From the NCBI RefSeq assembly GCF_000208865.1, contig NC_018397.1:2480001-2544000 (forward strand): 64,000 nucleotides of DNA, in the 5' to 3' direction. Positions within the stretch are counted from its first letter, which is position 1; each line of letters opens with the position of its first letter. The translations under genes were made by a program, and so were the position numbers. Shown here piece after piece: positions 35,271 through 48,557 of the stretch. The notes under the pieces were generated by a model. It saw only the letters and a list, made by a program, of their open reading frames with translations. It had not been told where the DNA came from and did not search any database. The DNA is from Neospora caninum Liverpool (taxonomy: Eukaryota; Apicomplexa; Conoidasida; Eucoccidiorida; Sarcocystidae).

Positions 35271-38200
35271 ATGGCCTCATCATTGTCTTCAAGCTCTCCC
35301 GTTTGCAGATCTCCCTCCAGCGGCGCGGCGGATCATCGCACCCGGCCCGGTGTTTCCCATCCTGAAGCCCGCGAAAAGGCATGCATGGGAAAGGCAGCCG
35401 CGGAACCCCATCCTCTCTCATCAACCGACAAGACAAGGAGCACTTCTCTGGATGGTTCAACGGAGATTTCGGATTCTTCCTCCCTTGCGTCCTCCGGCGT
35501 CGGACCTTCATGCGTGTCTTTGGAGCATGGCCTCCACTCGTGTCCCTATCTCCCGTGGGCCCCACTTGCACTGAGGTACGAAGGGAAATTTGCAGAGGCG
35601 TGCTTTGCCGTTTCTGGACCACACCGAACCCCGGAAAGTCTACGCAGCTATCTAGGCAATGACGAACTTTTGTCGCCGACGTCAACGACAGCTGGTGGTT
35701 TCTCGTCGTGTCCGTGCTCGCCCACTGTAGGGACACGGATATGCAGCCCACGCGGACACAGTGTCTATACACCCCACGCAAGGCTGCTTCCAGGGACACC
35801 TACTTTTGTTCTGCCTCTGGAGACTCCAGATCGAAGCAAGGGGGAGTCTCAAGCCGACTCCACATCTAACTCTTCCTTGTCCTTGCCCATGTGCGTCTGT
35901 ACAAATCAGAGAAAAAATCGAGGAGAGGCTATTCTCGCTGCTGACCCCTCGCGGCTAATGGCTGCGAGAGGTCAGGTATCGGCGACAGCCGATCGGAAAT
36001 CCGAAAGCTCGGAAGGCTGTAGAAAGGAAGCACGGGAGAACCCTCGTGAGGGAAATGAAGGCATCAAGAGAACTCACCGAAGCGATCAGTCGGCGCCTCA
36101 GGAAGCTGCGATCAAGCGACAAGATAGAGGAGAATTCCAAGAAGACGAAGCTATCGCGCCTAGGGAGCAAAATGTGGAAACTTCTTCTGCAGTGGCGGTT
36201 CGTCCATTGCCCTCAGTGGATATCAGCCGTTCATCACCGGTAGATTCTGCACTAGTCAGGAGCCCCCTCGCTCCCGTACCACGGGACGCCCCAAAACCTT
36301 TGAAGGATCTCGAGAGTGGAGAGGAAGTTCGAAGAGGGGATGGACAGAAGGCAGGAATACCAGAGGATGCCTGCAAGGCATTCCTGGAACGTCCACGCGG
36401 TCGCCCAGCGGGCCAGGATCTGCCCCCGCGGCTACATCTGTCGTCAACAACTTGTGGTCCCGACAAGGGAACCAAGAGACGGACCATCAGTGTGGATGTC
36501 ACGTGTTTTTCTTCCTTGTCAGAGGAACAGATGGCGATGCGCGGGCCGTCTCCTGGTGATTTTGAAGGCGGAAGTTTCTCGGATACGTGCAAGTCGTTCT
36601 CCGCTCTCGAAGATGTGTCTCCTTCTCACGCCAAGGCGGAGGCTGTCCCAGAGAAAGCCTTCCTAGTGTGTTGTCCCGTCCCCGATGCCGCAGGAGGTGG
36701 CGTGTCCTTTCTCACGCCTCGCCCCGGCCTGGCGGGGGACTCGCCCTCGACTACGGAAAGTGCAGGCTCGGTCTGGTCGCCTTCGACGCCGCCGACGATG
36801 GATTCGGAGTCGCCGGTGTACGGACCCCCCCACTCGCTCTTGCCGGGAGACTCTCACCAAATGCTTCCTCCCACGGATGCAGCAGAAACGCTCCCGCCAG
36901 CCTACGCTCCCCGCGAGTCCGGGGAGATATTTTTCCTCTCGCCTTCCTGCGGCCAGCGCGAATGCACGCCTGCCGACGCGGCCACGGAGGAAGCCGCGGA
37001 GGATCAGACGCCAGCGGCGGCCCGCCGGCGCCGGTGGGCGTCCTTCGATGTGCAGGATTCAGACACGGATCTGTTCGAACCGGACGACTCGGACCAAGAC
37101 GAAGACTTTGATCTCGCCTCGAGCGCACGCGGCGAAGGAAGCCTCAGTCCCTTCGGCGCTCGGCACGGTGCGCGCGCGTGTGCGCGCTTTGCGTCTCGGA
37201 GAGCACCGAAGCGACCGGGCGAAGAACACAGTCTCGCGGTAACACGAGGGCGGGGAGCGACTCCTGAGGGCCGATCGAGTGGGACAGGGGCGGTCGAGAA
37301 GGGGAAAAACGCGTCCGGATCAGACAGAAGAGGCCGTGTGCGGGGCGGGCTCGAAGGCTACAAGGAGCAGTCGGGCATGGAGGCCTGCCAATCTTCCAGT
37401 CAGAGAGGAGGAAGTTCACGCCAGTCAGACGCCGCCCCGTGCTCTGCTTTCGCCAATCACAATCGCTTCGCTGCACTCAGCAACGGCGACGCCTCCGGTC
37501 GGGGCGAGCCCCCGCGACCCGCGAAAGGCGGCGTGCATGCGGCCGAGGAGCATCGGCCCAGATCGCAGGGAGGACCTCGGGGCCGAGGACGCCATCCAGG
37601 CAAAGGCAGCGAGGCGGGGCCGGACTCTGCGCGGGCAACTTCCCGGTCTGCTTCCGTGGCGAACAAGGGCTGGGATGTGCGCGACACGCCTTTCAGCGGG
37701 CCAGGGGGCTCCGCTGGAAAAGCCAGCAGAGGCGAGAGTGCCGAGCGCGCGGAGCGCGCGCTGGGGACGCCTGTAGGCGCAGAAGGATTTGAGCTCTTCA
37801 GAAACTCCCTGACGCTCCAGCTGCTCCAGGGCCGCGATCAGGGGTTCCGCTTCGTTGGCGAGAGTGGCGAGCATCTCGACCGCGCCGAGAGAAAACAGAA
37901 CGGCGACTCAGATGAAGGCTGGGTCATCGCAGGCCGAAAAAGAAAACCCGTGGCAGAGACCGGCAGTCGACGATCGGCAGGACGTGACGCGGAGGGAAAG
38001 GGAAAAGGGAAGCGCGACGAACGGCCGGCTGTGGAATGGATCGCCTGGTGAGAAAGGAATCCGTGAAAACCCAGAAATGGACCAGTTATCGGTGACCGTT
38101 CGTTGGTGGACGTTGGGAGGCCCTCAGTGCGTGCCGTCGGTGTGTCGAACGCGTCCGAGTGCTCTGCGTGGAGCGCTGATTGGAAGGGCGGGGTTCAGGG

Positions 38201-41200
38201 GCGTATTTGCGTGCATTTTTGCTTGAATGCAGTGGCGCAAGCATTTGGATGCAGTTCACCACAGCTGCGAGTTGGCTGCCTCAGAGATAAAACCGGCCGA
38301 TACGTTGCGGTTCACACTCTCGGTTGCCCCGTCACCTTGCTTCTCGGGAACCGAAAAAAGCCGCGCTGACCCGGGAGGGAAGTGCTGCAGAGGTCGCCGC
38401 GCCTCGAAGTCGGCTTTTTGTTCGAAATAAGACGGCTTGAGCAAAAGCCGTGGATGGCGAGATCCCAAATACCGTTCTCTAGAGGAATATTTTTGCAAAT
38501 ACACATGTATGCTTCCGCATTACAGCGCCATGGTTGGGCATGTCGACGTAGCGGTTCTTCCGCGAAGAGCTTTTCCCTGTTTTGATGGAGCCAGTGGTGG
38601 GTATCGAAGTATGACTGTGTCGCACTTGATCATGCACGACTTTGTGACGGTTGAGTGTTTTGTGTTCTCCGCTCAGGCTCGATCCGTGCTCCAGTGCGGC
38701 GAACACGACGAATGTCGACTCGGCGCATGCTGCTCAAAAATCGACAGATGCTGCGCGATGCGGGCCAGGCCTCGAGGCTGCGAGTGCTGCTGAGACGTCT
38801 GCAGGGGAAGGACTGGAGAAAGGCGCCTGCTCGAATGAACAGCGCGAAGAGAGCAATGCGCAAGACCGTGACCGAATTTCAGAGACGGCAGACGGACACG
38901 GGGAACCTGCCAGCCACGGCGGCAGTCGAAGAGAAGCAAAGGAAGAAAAAGGAAAGGCGTCAGGCAGCGGCTCTGGGAAAAAGTTGGAGGGAGGTGGGGG
39001 AGCGGTGTCGTGGAGCAAGCAACTTCAAGAGGAGTATGAACAAGGCCTCGAGAGAGTGGGTAAGTGAAAAGCCCGGTGTAAGCGACGCGGTGAAGGCCCT
39101 TTCTGAATGATCTAGCCAGTGACAGTCGTTAAGATCCATCCTCTCCATCATGTGCGGCGAGAGAGAAGCCATGGTATTCGGCTATGGGTCTTTGGAGATG
39201 CACAGATACCGAGAGCGCTACCTAGTTGGTCCGGCGGCCAGAGAAAGCAGACTTTTTTGAATGCCGTAGGTGGAGACGCCAAAGCGTCATCGACTGACAT
39301 GTAGACAAGCAGTTAAGTCGCGCGCCTCATGGAGAGGCAGGGACGTTTTTGCGCGGCGGGTATCCACAGCTGACGACATCGCCCTCGGCTCTCCGGTATT
39401 TCCCAGGTTGATCCGTTTGGCCTTGTGGGGAGTGTTGGCCTTCTTAGTGTTTTGTGGAAGCTAAAGGGACTGTTCCCCGTTTCTCTGTCCTGCGCGGGGT
39501 GTACGGACAGAGAAAAGTGGGGAGACAAAGGAGAGACCGGGGCCGGAGTGTGCGCCATCGCCTGGGCTTTCCTTGTTCCTTCGACAGGTAAAATGTCCTC
39601 GTGGACGGCGGTGTCTCCGTTCCTCGCTTGGTGGCTGCCTGCGAGTGCAAGCCGAGGCAACCTCCACAATTTGTGCTTCTTCAAGAACCCAGTAAAGCCT
39701 CTTTGGGAGCATCCGGACAACATCAAAGGCGGCCATTTCGCTCTTCGACGGTTCGCGACCAAGGCAACTGTGCAGGTACGGCTTCATTGAAAAGGTGAAG
39801 AGAAGCCAGGGAGCGGCAAAAAAGCGACAGGCGCTCGCCGACAGAGAGCGGCAGGCGAGTTAGGCGTTTCGCAGTGGACAGCCCCGCGAGAGTGCGTGCA
39901 GAAATCTTTTGTGGGGACTACGAGCAGTGTGTATTCCTCGACGGAGACTTGGCGTAGACAGCGGCGCAGAGGCGTCGCCCCCGATTGAGCGAGCTGTGCT
40001 TTTGCGACGAAACGACGGTCGTTGCTGGCTCTCCGAGAGACTGCGGCTAAGGCCTTCGGTTTTGTTTCTGCCTCGGGTCGCAGGATATGTTCCTCCTCCT
40101 CGCCAGCACAGTTTTGAAGGACGAGCATCTAGGCGCGGTGCGGCACTGCAACGGCATCGTCTTGTGTATTCGGCAACACTGGCGGAAGCACAAAATCGAG
40201 GTGAGATGCACGCCCACGTGAAACTGGCGGCGCTGTGTCCCCCTTCCTGGGATCTGCGCATTCTCGAGGCACAAGAATGTGCTGGCGCCGCATCTGATCT
40301 CGATACCGGCAGGGGCCAAGCGTGGATTTGGCAGGTTGTGGGGTCTCGTCCCTTGGCACGTGTTCGTGATCTCTCTGCAGATCGAAACTGTGTTCTGGCG
40401 GTTTCGGTCATCCATCCGAAGCGCCGGCACGTTTACTTCTTCGTTCTTGCCTGGATCCGCCCTAATGAAATCAACTGAGGTTGCGGCTCGGGGGCGACGC
40501 AGCGGTTGCGTCGCCTCGACTTCTTTGAGTCCTCGCCTTCTCGCCGCATGGGATTTGAGAAACCGTCTCTCTTCAATGCATTGGCAAGCGTCACATGCCA
40601 CGAGTCAGACTGGGAAACTCGTGAACGGTCTCGGGAGGGAATCGGCATTTGGCGATCTCCGGCGGCTTCAATCGTTCCCCTCAAATGTCGACACGCGTGC
40701 CGCGCGACATATTCACCTTCCGCGCGCTGTGCTTTCGTTGATTTCAGTTTTGGACGGCATCGCTCGAGAATGGAGTTCTCAGTCAGCAAGAGAGTCTGCT
40801 TCGCCGCCTTCTCAGTCAGTTACCAGGCAACGCAGGCCACGGCATCGAGATCGAGTTCATCTCGCACCGCGAGGTTGTTCAGAGGAATCAAATGAAGGTA
40901 CGTCTACGTGTTTTACGGTCTGTCACGACACAGGCCTGGTTTCTGATTTCCATGAACGGAGGTACATACGAGATGAGCCTCGCTCCCATGCTCGGCAGTA
41001 CGTTTTTACATCAAAGCGCGTCTCCATTGTACAGTTTGAACGTAATGCAGCTTAATTTTCCGTGCTCCTTGGCACTCCGAAGCTCAGGGAGACCGACGAC
41101 GAGGTCTCGTGTTGGGCTGTCTTTAAAGTTGTCGCACCTCGTCACGTTCGTGTAGGCCGCCTCAGCCAAAAAACCCGACGCGTCTGCAGTTCCGTTTCTG

Positions 41201-44123
41201 GCGGTTTCCTCAACCCTCGAATTCGACACCAAAGTGGCAGCGACGCTTTCGCGTTGGTGCGCGTCGAGAGACCGCATGCAAGTGCTTTGTGCGTGTGCTG
41301 TCCCCCCGTTTCCTCTTCCAGTTGCTGCGAGCCCGCGGGAAGCTCTCCAAGACGGCAGGCGGGACTGGAAAACCGGTTCCTGCCGGCGCCTCCCACGCAG
41401 CGTCTTGGAGCGGCGTTTGCGCGCAGAAGCCGCTGCTTCCCCGCTCTTCCGTTCCAGGGTCCGCGGAGATTCCTGCGCCGCCGCTCTTGCCTGAGGGGCC
41501 GTATGCACCAGGCGCAAAGAAGAAGAGCTACGAGAAGCGCGGCAGCGGAAAGAAACACGGCGCAGGATGGGAGCAAGGCGCTGGAGACTGTGGGGGAGGC
41601 TGTCAGAACGCTGAACGCGAGTCTGCGCTCCCGCTGCTTGGAGCGAAGAAGAGTGCGTGGGACGCCTCGAGTGCGCTAGATGGCGAGAGGAGGAGTTGCA
41701 CGTCGCCCCGCCACGGTGACGGCTCTGGACGCGAGCGGCGAGGGGAGCATTTGAGTCCCCGCTCGCGCCACGTGTCAAGAAAGAAGGACAGCAAAGAGGC
41801 AGGCAGCCAGACGGAGAAAAAGAGACACGGCGCCTTCGGCGAGGGCGACGAAAAAGTGTCTCTCCCCGCGCCTGCGTCTCGGTCCGCGAGCGCCGCGGGA
41901 AATCGCGGCTGTCCACTGCTGCCGGACGACGGCGGTTTGTGTGATTCAGAGAATCCAGACAGCTGTCCCCACGGGCAGGGTCCTTCGCCGGCGCTGGGCG
42001 ATCACACAGGCCGAGGAGACGCCCCGGGGGAGTCTGCAGCGCCCGCGTGGAGTGGGGACAGGCGCGTGCCGGGCGGGGCCCGGGGCCGTGGCTCGAACCC
42101 CAAGAGTGGCGACTTGCCGGCTCTGATGCAGTCGCCGCCGCCTCTGCTGCCGAGCGACTCTCTCGCGTTTCCAGGACGCCTGCCTGTGTGGCAAGCGAGC
42201 GTTGGTTCTCCAGGTGCTCTTCCTCACGCGGGCAAACCCTGGGAAGAAGATCTGTCGCTGCTGTACAGCGCGGATTTCCACGAGGAGGGTGAGGAAGCGC
42301 GGCGCGGGAGCGGTGCCGGCCTGACTCAATTTGGAGGTTCTGGGCAAGGTGAAGCGCTGTGCCCGCGCCATCCGCTTTCTCAATGTGGCCAGCCTGCGCC
42401 GGGGCGGCTGTCGACGTCTCCAGGTTCGACGACGTCCAGGACTCCGCCGGGGAACCCGTCGAGCACTTCGCCGTTGCTGCGGCCGAGTGTCGGGTACCCC
42501 CGTCAGGGGCCGCAGCCCCTTGGTCGCCGGGGAGTCGGCGCCTTCTCTCTGGGCTCGAGCTGGCCACGTGGCGCTCCTCAGTCTGGTTCGTACGCCGGCA
42601 AAGGCAGCGACGCCTGCGCGTCAGGAACTTCTCAGTCTGCAGGGTGTGCACCGTCGACCGCGTCCCGGTGTGGAGGCGACAGCGCGTTGCGAGCGGCTCT
42701 GTCTCGGCATGTGGACGACGCTCCGACGTCCGTTCCGTCACACCTTTCGCGAGAAGACGCCCGGAGCGTCACCGGACCTAAATCGGGCAAGACGCGCGTC
42801 GGGCAGCAGCCGGGGCAAAACGGACTGGGGCTGCGGAGAGGCGACGACGACCTCGGCGTTTTTCCTCGGGGGTCAGGGCGCGGCGCGTCCCGCGGGCCTT
42901 GGCGGACGTACTGCGCGAATGACGAAGAACAGCGCAGACGCCTCGCGACAAAGATGGTAGCGCGCATCGACGTGAAATCCATTCCAGACTACTTCAGCAT
43001 GCAGCTGGCTGCCAATCTGGGCGGCGCATCCATCGGCAGTGCCGCAGCCCTCCATGGAGGCGTCGGAGGCTCAGGGATCTCCGCTGCCGGCCTCACGACC
43101 GCGCCGTCCCCGCTGGGGAGCAGCTTTCTCGCTCTCCACGCTAGCGGGAGCGTCTCGACTTCGTCAACGCACGGCAGCGAGGCGGGGAACGACGCTTCGA
43201 GCGCGACGGGAGCGAGTGAGGCCGCGGGGCGGGCGCCGCTGTCGGAGGCAAGGTTCGGAACTGTGAGCGCGGCGCATCCGTTTCCGCTTTTCCCAGGGGT
43301 CGGACTCCCAGGTGGAGTCCTTCCCGACGGCTTCTCTCCCCAGCTCCTCGCTTCGCCATCCGTAGGCAGAGCTGTGGCGGCCGTTCTGCAAGTGCAGCAA
43401 CTGCCATTCTCTCCCGTCATGCAGTCCGTCCAGCAACAACTCGGTTTGATTCCGCCGAAGCCAGGTGCGCCGCAGGCTGTGGGACAGGCTGCCGGCGGGG
43501 TCCAGGGTGGATTGGAGACCGGTGGCGCGCCTCTGCCCGACAGCTCGAGCTCGCGACGCTCCGCGTATGAGGACTCTCTCCAGGACTTGTGTCTCCCTCC
43601 TTTACTGGGGAACTCTGCGTCACGGCAGACGTCTCCGCTGTCGTCTCCCTCTGCGGTCTCTTCCCAAGATCTCCCGCACGTGGGTTCGACGACGGACCCG
43701 TTCAGACAGGAGGAAGTCGCTCAGTCGGCTCCAGAGAAAGGTCCGTTCTCAAAAAGGCCGTTCGCGTTCAATCCCCTGGCCGCCGTCTTCCGGCCTTCCT
43801 GGGTGTCCGAGCGGTCCAGCAGTCAACGCCCCGGGGCGCCACAGGAGGGTGGCGTCGCCACTGCGTGCGCTGATCCAAGAGACGAGAGCCTTGCGGAAGG
43901 GACCACGGGGGCATCTGTCGACGAAGAGAAAGGCCAAGTAAGACGCTGCCGAGAAAGGTCTACGCCCAGCGAAGAGCCGAAAGACTACGTGGCTGGCAAG
44001 CACACAATCGCATCCGTCTGCCATGCTTTGCCAGCAGCTGCTCAGGCTGTAGCGCCCGCCGTGTCTGCAGACAAGAGCGGACGAAACGAAGCCATGGAGA
44101 GGCCAGAAGACAGGAGAGAGTGA
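35271..44123 (+). CDS. eIF4E: Giant eIF4E-family (4EHP/class II-like) cap-binding protein
   Basis: eIF4E proteins bind the mRNA 5' cap; canonical forms promote translation and class II (4EHP) forms usually repress it. Six exons join in phase: 35271-38047, 38677-39059, 39588-39775, 40084-40200, 40748-40897, 41322-44123 (2138 residues, about ten times a usual eIF4E). The core lies at about 1035-1205: EEYEQGLERVG, WTAVSPFLAWWL, GNLHNLCFFKNPVKPLWEHP, DMFLLLASTVLKDEHLG, CNGIVLCIRQHWRKHKIEFW, IEIEFISH. Trp1093 and Glu1094 match human W102 and E103. Tyr1046 stands where canonical eIF4E has Trp56, as in 4EHP. The ~1030-residue N-terminal and ~930-residue C-terminal arms are mostly disordered. The C-terminal arm contains a conserved-looking island (RRRLATKMVARIDVKSIPDY) near 42930-42985. 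The start ATG at 35271 has G at +4; an upstream exon cannot be excluded. Confidence 0.88.
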
Positions 44124-46352
44124 ACCTGCCAGGTATTTTTCAAATCACAGCAATGCAAAGACTGCTCCAGAGATTTTCTTTTGTCAAGCGAGAGGACGGT
44201 CGGGTGTAGGTCGACGGAGGAAGGCTCCCTTCTTCCATTCACAGAGGCGGGGACAGGCCAGCTTGATGGAGGCAGTTCAGGGCAGGAAAGGCTCTTCCTC
44301 CGCGTTGTCTTTGCAGAGATTTTTGGGGCCTAAACCGTGCACGGCTCTAAAAGCCGGTATCTGTTCTGAAAGGCTTTCAAGGATATACGCGCGTCCCGCG
44401 CTGTATTCTTTCTCGCGAGCGTGCCGTGTGGAACTCGGGAAAGGAAACAGCTGGTGTACCGCGCTGCCCTTTGCAAGTCCGTGTGTCTGTTGCACGAAAA
44501 TATGTGAGATACTTTCAAGCTGTGCCAAAGGAGCCCGTGCTTTGAGAGACAGGCATTTCACTGCCTGTTGAATTCTCGCCTATATGTACATTGTTCTCGC
44601 AGCAAAGCAGAGCTGCCAACGTAGCTCTCCTGTGTAGTGTCGCTGCGAGCAAGTGACGAGATCGTATCTCGTTTTAGAGTCCTCTGCGAGAGACTGAGTG
44701 AAACGGATGTGTGTGCGCAGCCCGCACCGAAAAGCGTCTCGGCGCCAGATCGAATGTGTTGATATGCAAACCCGTCTTCTCGCTGCTGTGCTTTTGTGTG
44801 TCCGTGTGTCAGTTTTTTTGTCTCGCGGGATTGTGTGGGCTGCTCCTCTCTCGGCATTTCCTTCGCTGTTGGGTCCAGAAAACGTATCTCCAGTTCAGTG
44901 GCGTCGCTCCACCGAACAAGCCAGGAAGAAGCCGCCTCTGTGTCTGGAACGACAGAACAGAGTGTGTCGTTGCGTTCGTTTCCTGCTGCGGGGGGTTGCG
45001 TGATGGCGAAGCGTGCGCCCCAGGGTGAAGAGAAGGTGCCCAGTGCTGCTTCATTCACAATGTGTCCGTGGAACTCTGTTCGTACACCCAGTCCACTCGG
45101 GGCGCATGACGATTTTGCGCCTTTTTGTTTGCATGAAACTCAAAACTGGGCATGCATGCCGTGAGGGTGCAACACAAGTTGCTCGGCCTCCAGGAAAACA
45201 GAGGCTGTGTCGACTTGGCATTAGCTGTACATAGAATTCCGATGATCACACCGACGTTGTGTCGCTGCACGTCTTCCACCGACACGAACAAACAAAACCA
45301 ACAGGCAAGGGACAGAGCCTCTTAGGCAGCAAAATGTCGTGTTGAGGCGCTTTGTGTGGAGTTTTGGGGGGCGCTGAGCGCGCCGGTTCTGATGACAGGG
45401 GTGCATGCATTTTGTTCAATTTTTTTCCCGGTGCATGTTCGTCTACATCTGTCAGTCACAGGGAGGGAAACGTATTTTTCTCTTGTACCAGTAGGGGTAG
45501 GACCAACCGGAGAAATGGAGCTGTTCGTGTCATTTCGTTTTTTTCCACTAGCGCATATAACCGTGGCGTTTTTAGCTGTCTTCCACTGCTTCCGTCAATC
45601 TTTGAAAAGAAGGCGAAGAGCTGCGGTCTCTCATTTCCCTCCCAAATCTGCAACACGGAACTCTCGTGCCTACCCGCAAAACGGGTTCCGAACTAACAAC
45701 AGAGCGGCCGGGGCTTGGCGCACTTGGCTGCGAGACGAAACCTAGAAAAATTCCAGCAACGTGCATGTTAACAGTGATGCCTCAGATTTTGCATCCCTCC
45801 CCTTGCTTCCAGCTGTCAGCCGGCCCTTTCTGCGCATTGTCGACGCGCATGCGAATATAGGCTTTTTCTCTGCCTTTTTGGGCGAAGGAACGATGTCAGC
45901 ACAGATAAGGATACGTTGCCAATCGATTTATGGCTGGTCTAACTTAGTATATCGTCGATTGGCAGAAAATCGCCTGGTGTTCGCTCGAGATAGCAAAATG
46001 CGGACCCAAGCGTCAATGTTGTAGGCTTCTCCCACTTTTTTCCGGCCCTGCCTCGTTCACGAGCCTGTGTTGAGTGGCGCCAGCTAGCCAAAAGCTAGAC
46101 TTCCGACAGAACAAGCGTAAGCCAGGGGGCAACGGGTCCTCAATTGTATCTCGATCTCTCCTGTCAGAAGGCAAAGCTCGACGCTACTGATGCCTTTGAC
46201 GCTTCCTGGGGCCACGGAGACACCTGCACGCACACACTGGTGTCAAAATTACACAAAAAGGACAACCTTTTACAGAGCGTGAAGTGTTTTCACTGCCCCC
46301 CGAGCACAAGGCGGTAGCCGGTATCCTGTCCCATGTGTTCATCACAGATACC

Positions 46353-46356
<4 letters not shown>

Positions 46357-46392
<36 letters not shown>
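46357..46392. repeat. (TA)n microsatellite
   Basis: An uninterrupted TA run of about 18 units lies in the convergent 3' intergenic region. Confidence 0.95.
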
Positions 46393-46394
<2 letters not shown>

Positions 46395-46400
46395 TTCATG

Positions 46401-46426
46401 CACACACACACACACACACACACACA
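46401..46426. repeat. (CA)13 microsatellite
   Basis: Thirteen CA dinucleotides follow the TA run after an 8-base gap, forming a compound microsatellite. Confidence 0.95.
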
Positions 46427-46498
46427 ACTACCCTGGAAAATCTTGCGGTGCAACTGTTCCGACGGTCCCGTCCTCTGATACATTTCGTTTTTTCGACA

Positions 46499-46500
46499 TA

Positions 46501-46531
<31 letters not shown>

Positions 46532-46532
46532 G
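46499..46532. repeat. Interrupted (TA)n microsatellite
   Basis: A second TA tract with one AA interruption starts about 70 bases after the CA run. Confidence 0.9.
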
Positions 46533-48534
46533 TGGGGGAACACCTATTTTGCCTGAAAGGTTGACGATAGAGGCGGTCGGAGAGATTGTACCGGCAGAGG
46601 CCAAGTGAACGGAAAGTGCACTGAGGACTACAAATGGTAGTTGGGGGGCTTTCTGTTTAGAACTGGTTTCACCTCTTGAATCCAGCTTTTGGTGGCGAAG
46701 CTGTCTTACTGCTAGATGCACAAAGAGCCTTCTACGAATGGGGACTCGCGAAACGGAGAATTCCCGCAAGGCTGTTTCCAGTGTCGAAATCTCACTGGAA
46801 CCTGCAGCCTTGATTCTACCGTGCCCTAGGAAGGCGGGAAGGAATCCCGCCGCGTACAATTCCCAGCGATCGGTCAAGTTTTCCGCCGCGCCAGCCGCGC
46901 CGAAGATGTTTCGTGTGTGCAAGAGAAATTCGAATGCAATAACCTAGCTCTCGTTTTTGTCTAACAATCTGTGGAGGGAGGACATCATGGTGTTCGTGCC
47001 CTTTACGTCGGAGAGAAACGGTTTCGGCGGTGTTAGGTGCTTGCTTTCTGCAAGCTGTCGAGTTTTCATTTTCGGCGACAACAATTGAAGCACTCAAATG
47101 TGCAATTTAATAAGTTCGTCTTCCACATGCGGTTTCCGACAACATTTCTTCTTTCTCCCTTCAGAACTCACACAAAAGCGGAGCGACGAGGCACTCCCAG
47201 TCGAAAAATTTGTGAACAGGATTGAGAAAAAACATGAACGATGTGTAAAAAAAGCTTGTATGGAAACCTGCGGCATACTCCACAGTCAAAACGTAGTTTG
47301 AAGAACTATTTGGAAACACGACCAGCACAGAGATTATCTTTTCGGTCTGAACTTCAAATGGACTTCCCGACGACTTCGGGAACAGTTGTCACGAGCCGTT
47401 TCTCACTTTCTGGTTGAAAAAAACCTTTAAAATGGTAAACCTGAGGCAGTTACCGTTTCCCCCCTTTCTGCTAGTTTTTCTTCAGTGTTGATCCTGCATC
47501 GTCGGTCATCTACAGCAGCAGTGTAGCAATTTTTCACGACACACACCACAAGACACATCGCAGGTCACGGAGATGAAGGTCGACACAGACTGTTTTGTCA
47601 GCAGACAGACACACACACACACTTGCTGTGCCCTGAGCGGAGCTAATCTCCGTCGGTGCCTGCCACTCTCAGTCGGATGCTCTCCAGGGTACAGATACCT
47701 GCTGGGGCTCATGCGCCCCCTGAAGCAAGAAACGAACCCACGGCGTAACAACAAAACTCACACGACTGGAAGCGCAAACACGCACTTCTGAGGAAAGTCC
47801 AGATGGCACGTCCGCGCTTCGAAAGGCTCTGGCCTCCCACCCTGAGATCCCGCCCCCCTTCGCCTTCTCAGCTTCTCTTCTGGAAAACAGTGCGCGGGCA
47901 CGGTTTTCTCGGCGGAGCGTCTGTATATGCATATACGTACATTTGGACATACAAGACAGTGCTGCTAGGCGGACACGGCGAGCAAGCGTAAAGAGTGCAC
48001 AGGGCCCGTGCAAGTACACCAAATGACTCTTTTGGATGCACAAATAGAACGGTTTCACAAATAGAACCGGACGAGGACTGCCTTTTCGTCAGCCCCCAAA
48101 CCCCCCAAACTCTGCATCCGATTCTTTAGGTTCCCTTTCAAAAGGTGATTCGCGCTCCACCGGACCAAACAGGCAGAAAAACGAAAGCCAACACACGCCA
48201 CCGTCGATACACAGACACAGGCACAGATGCAAATACATTTACGCGGATACATCACGTAAAACACGTTTAATCCCACCCACGTGGCGAGAAACAGCCACCA
48301 GCAGGGACGAGCCGCCGCCAAAAGGTCTCCAAAGATAAAGCCCCGCGCCGGACTCAAGCTTTTCCGAGCCAGCGCCGTGAGGTTGAAACGCGCTTGGCTC
48401 TAAGCTGTTTCTGCGAAAACGGTCAGCCATGTTTTGACACGGCGGGAAAGTGTGTGCACGCGAATCGTTATGCCTAAGAACTCCCTTCCGATCGCCGTCG
48501 ACCAACATACACGTATATAAATGTATCCATTCAG

Positions 48535-48557
48535 ACATATATATATACATATATATG
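48535..48557. repeat. Short imperfect TA-rich tract
   Basis: A TA run interrupted by one C, about 370 bp downstream (in gene orientation) of the MAP kinase stop codon. Confidence 0.8.

Noticed and set aside
41011..42741. Minus-strand 576-codon frame
   Set aside because: Antisense to the last exon of the eIF4E-like gene. Its Arg/Ser/Pro-rich composition is typical of the reverse of GC-rich disordered coding sequence.
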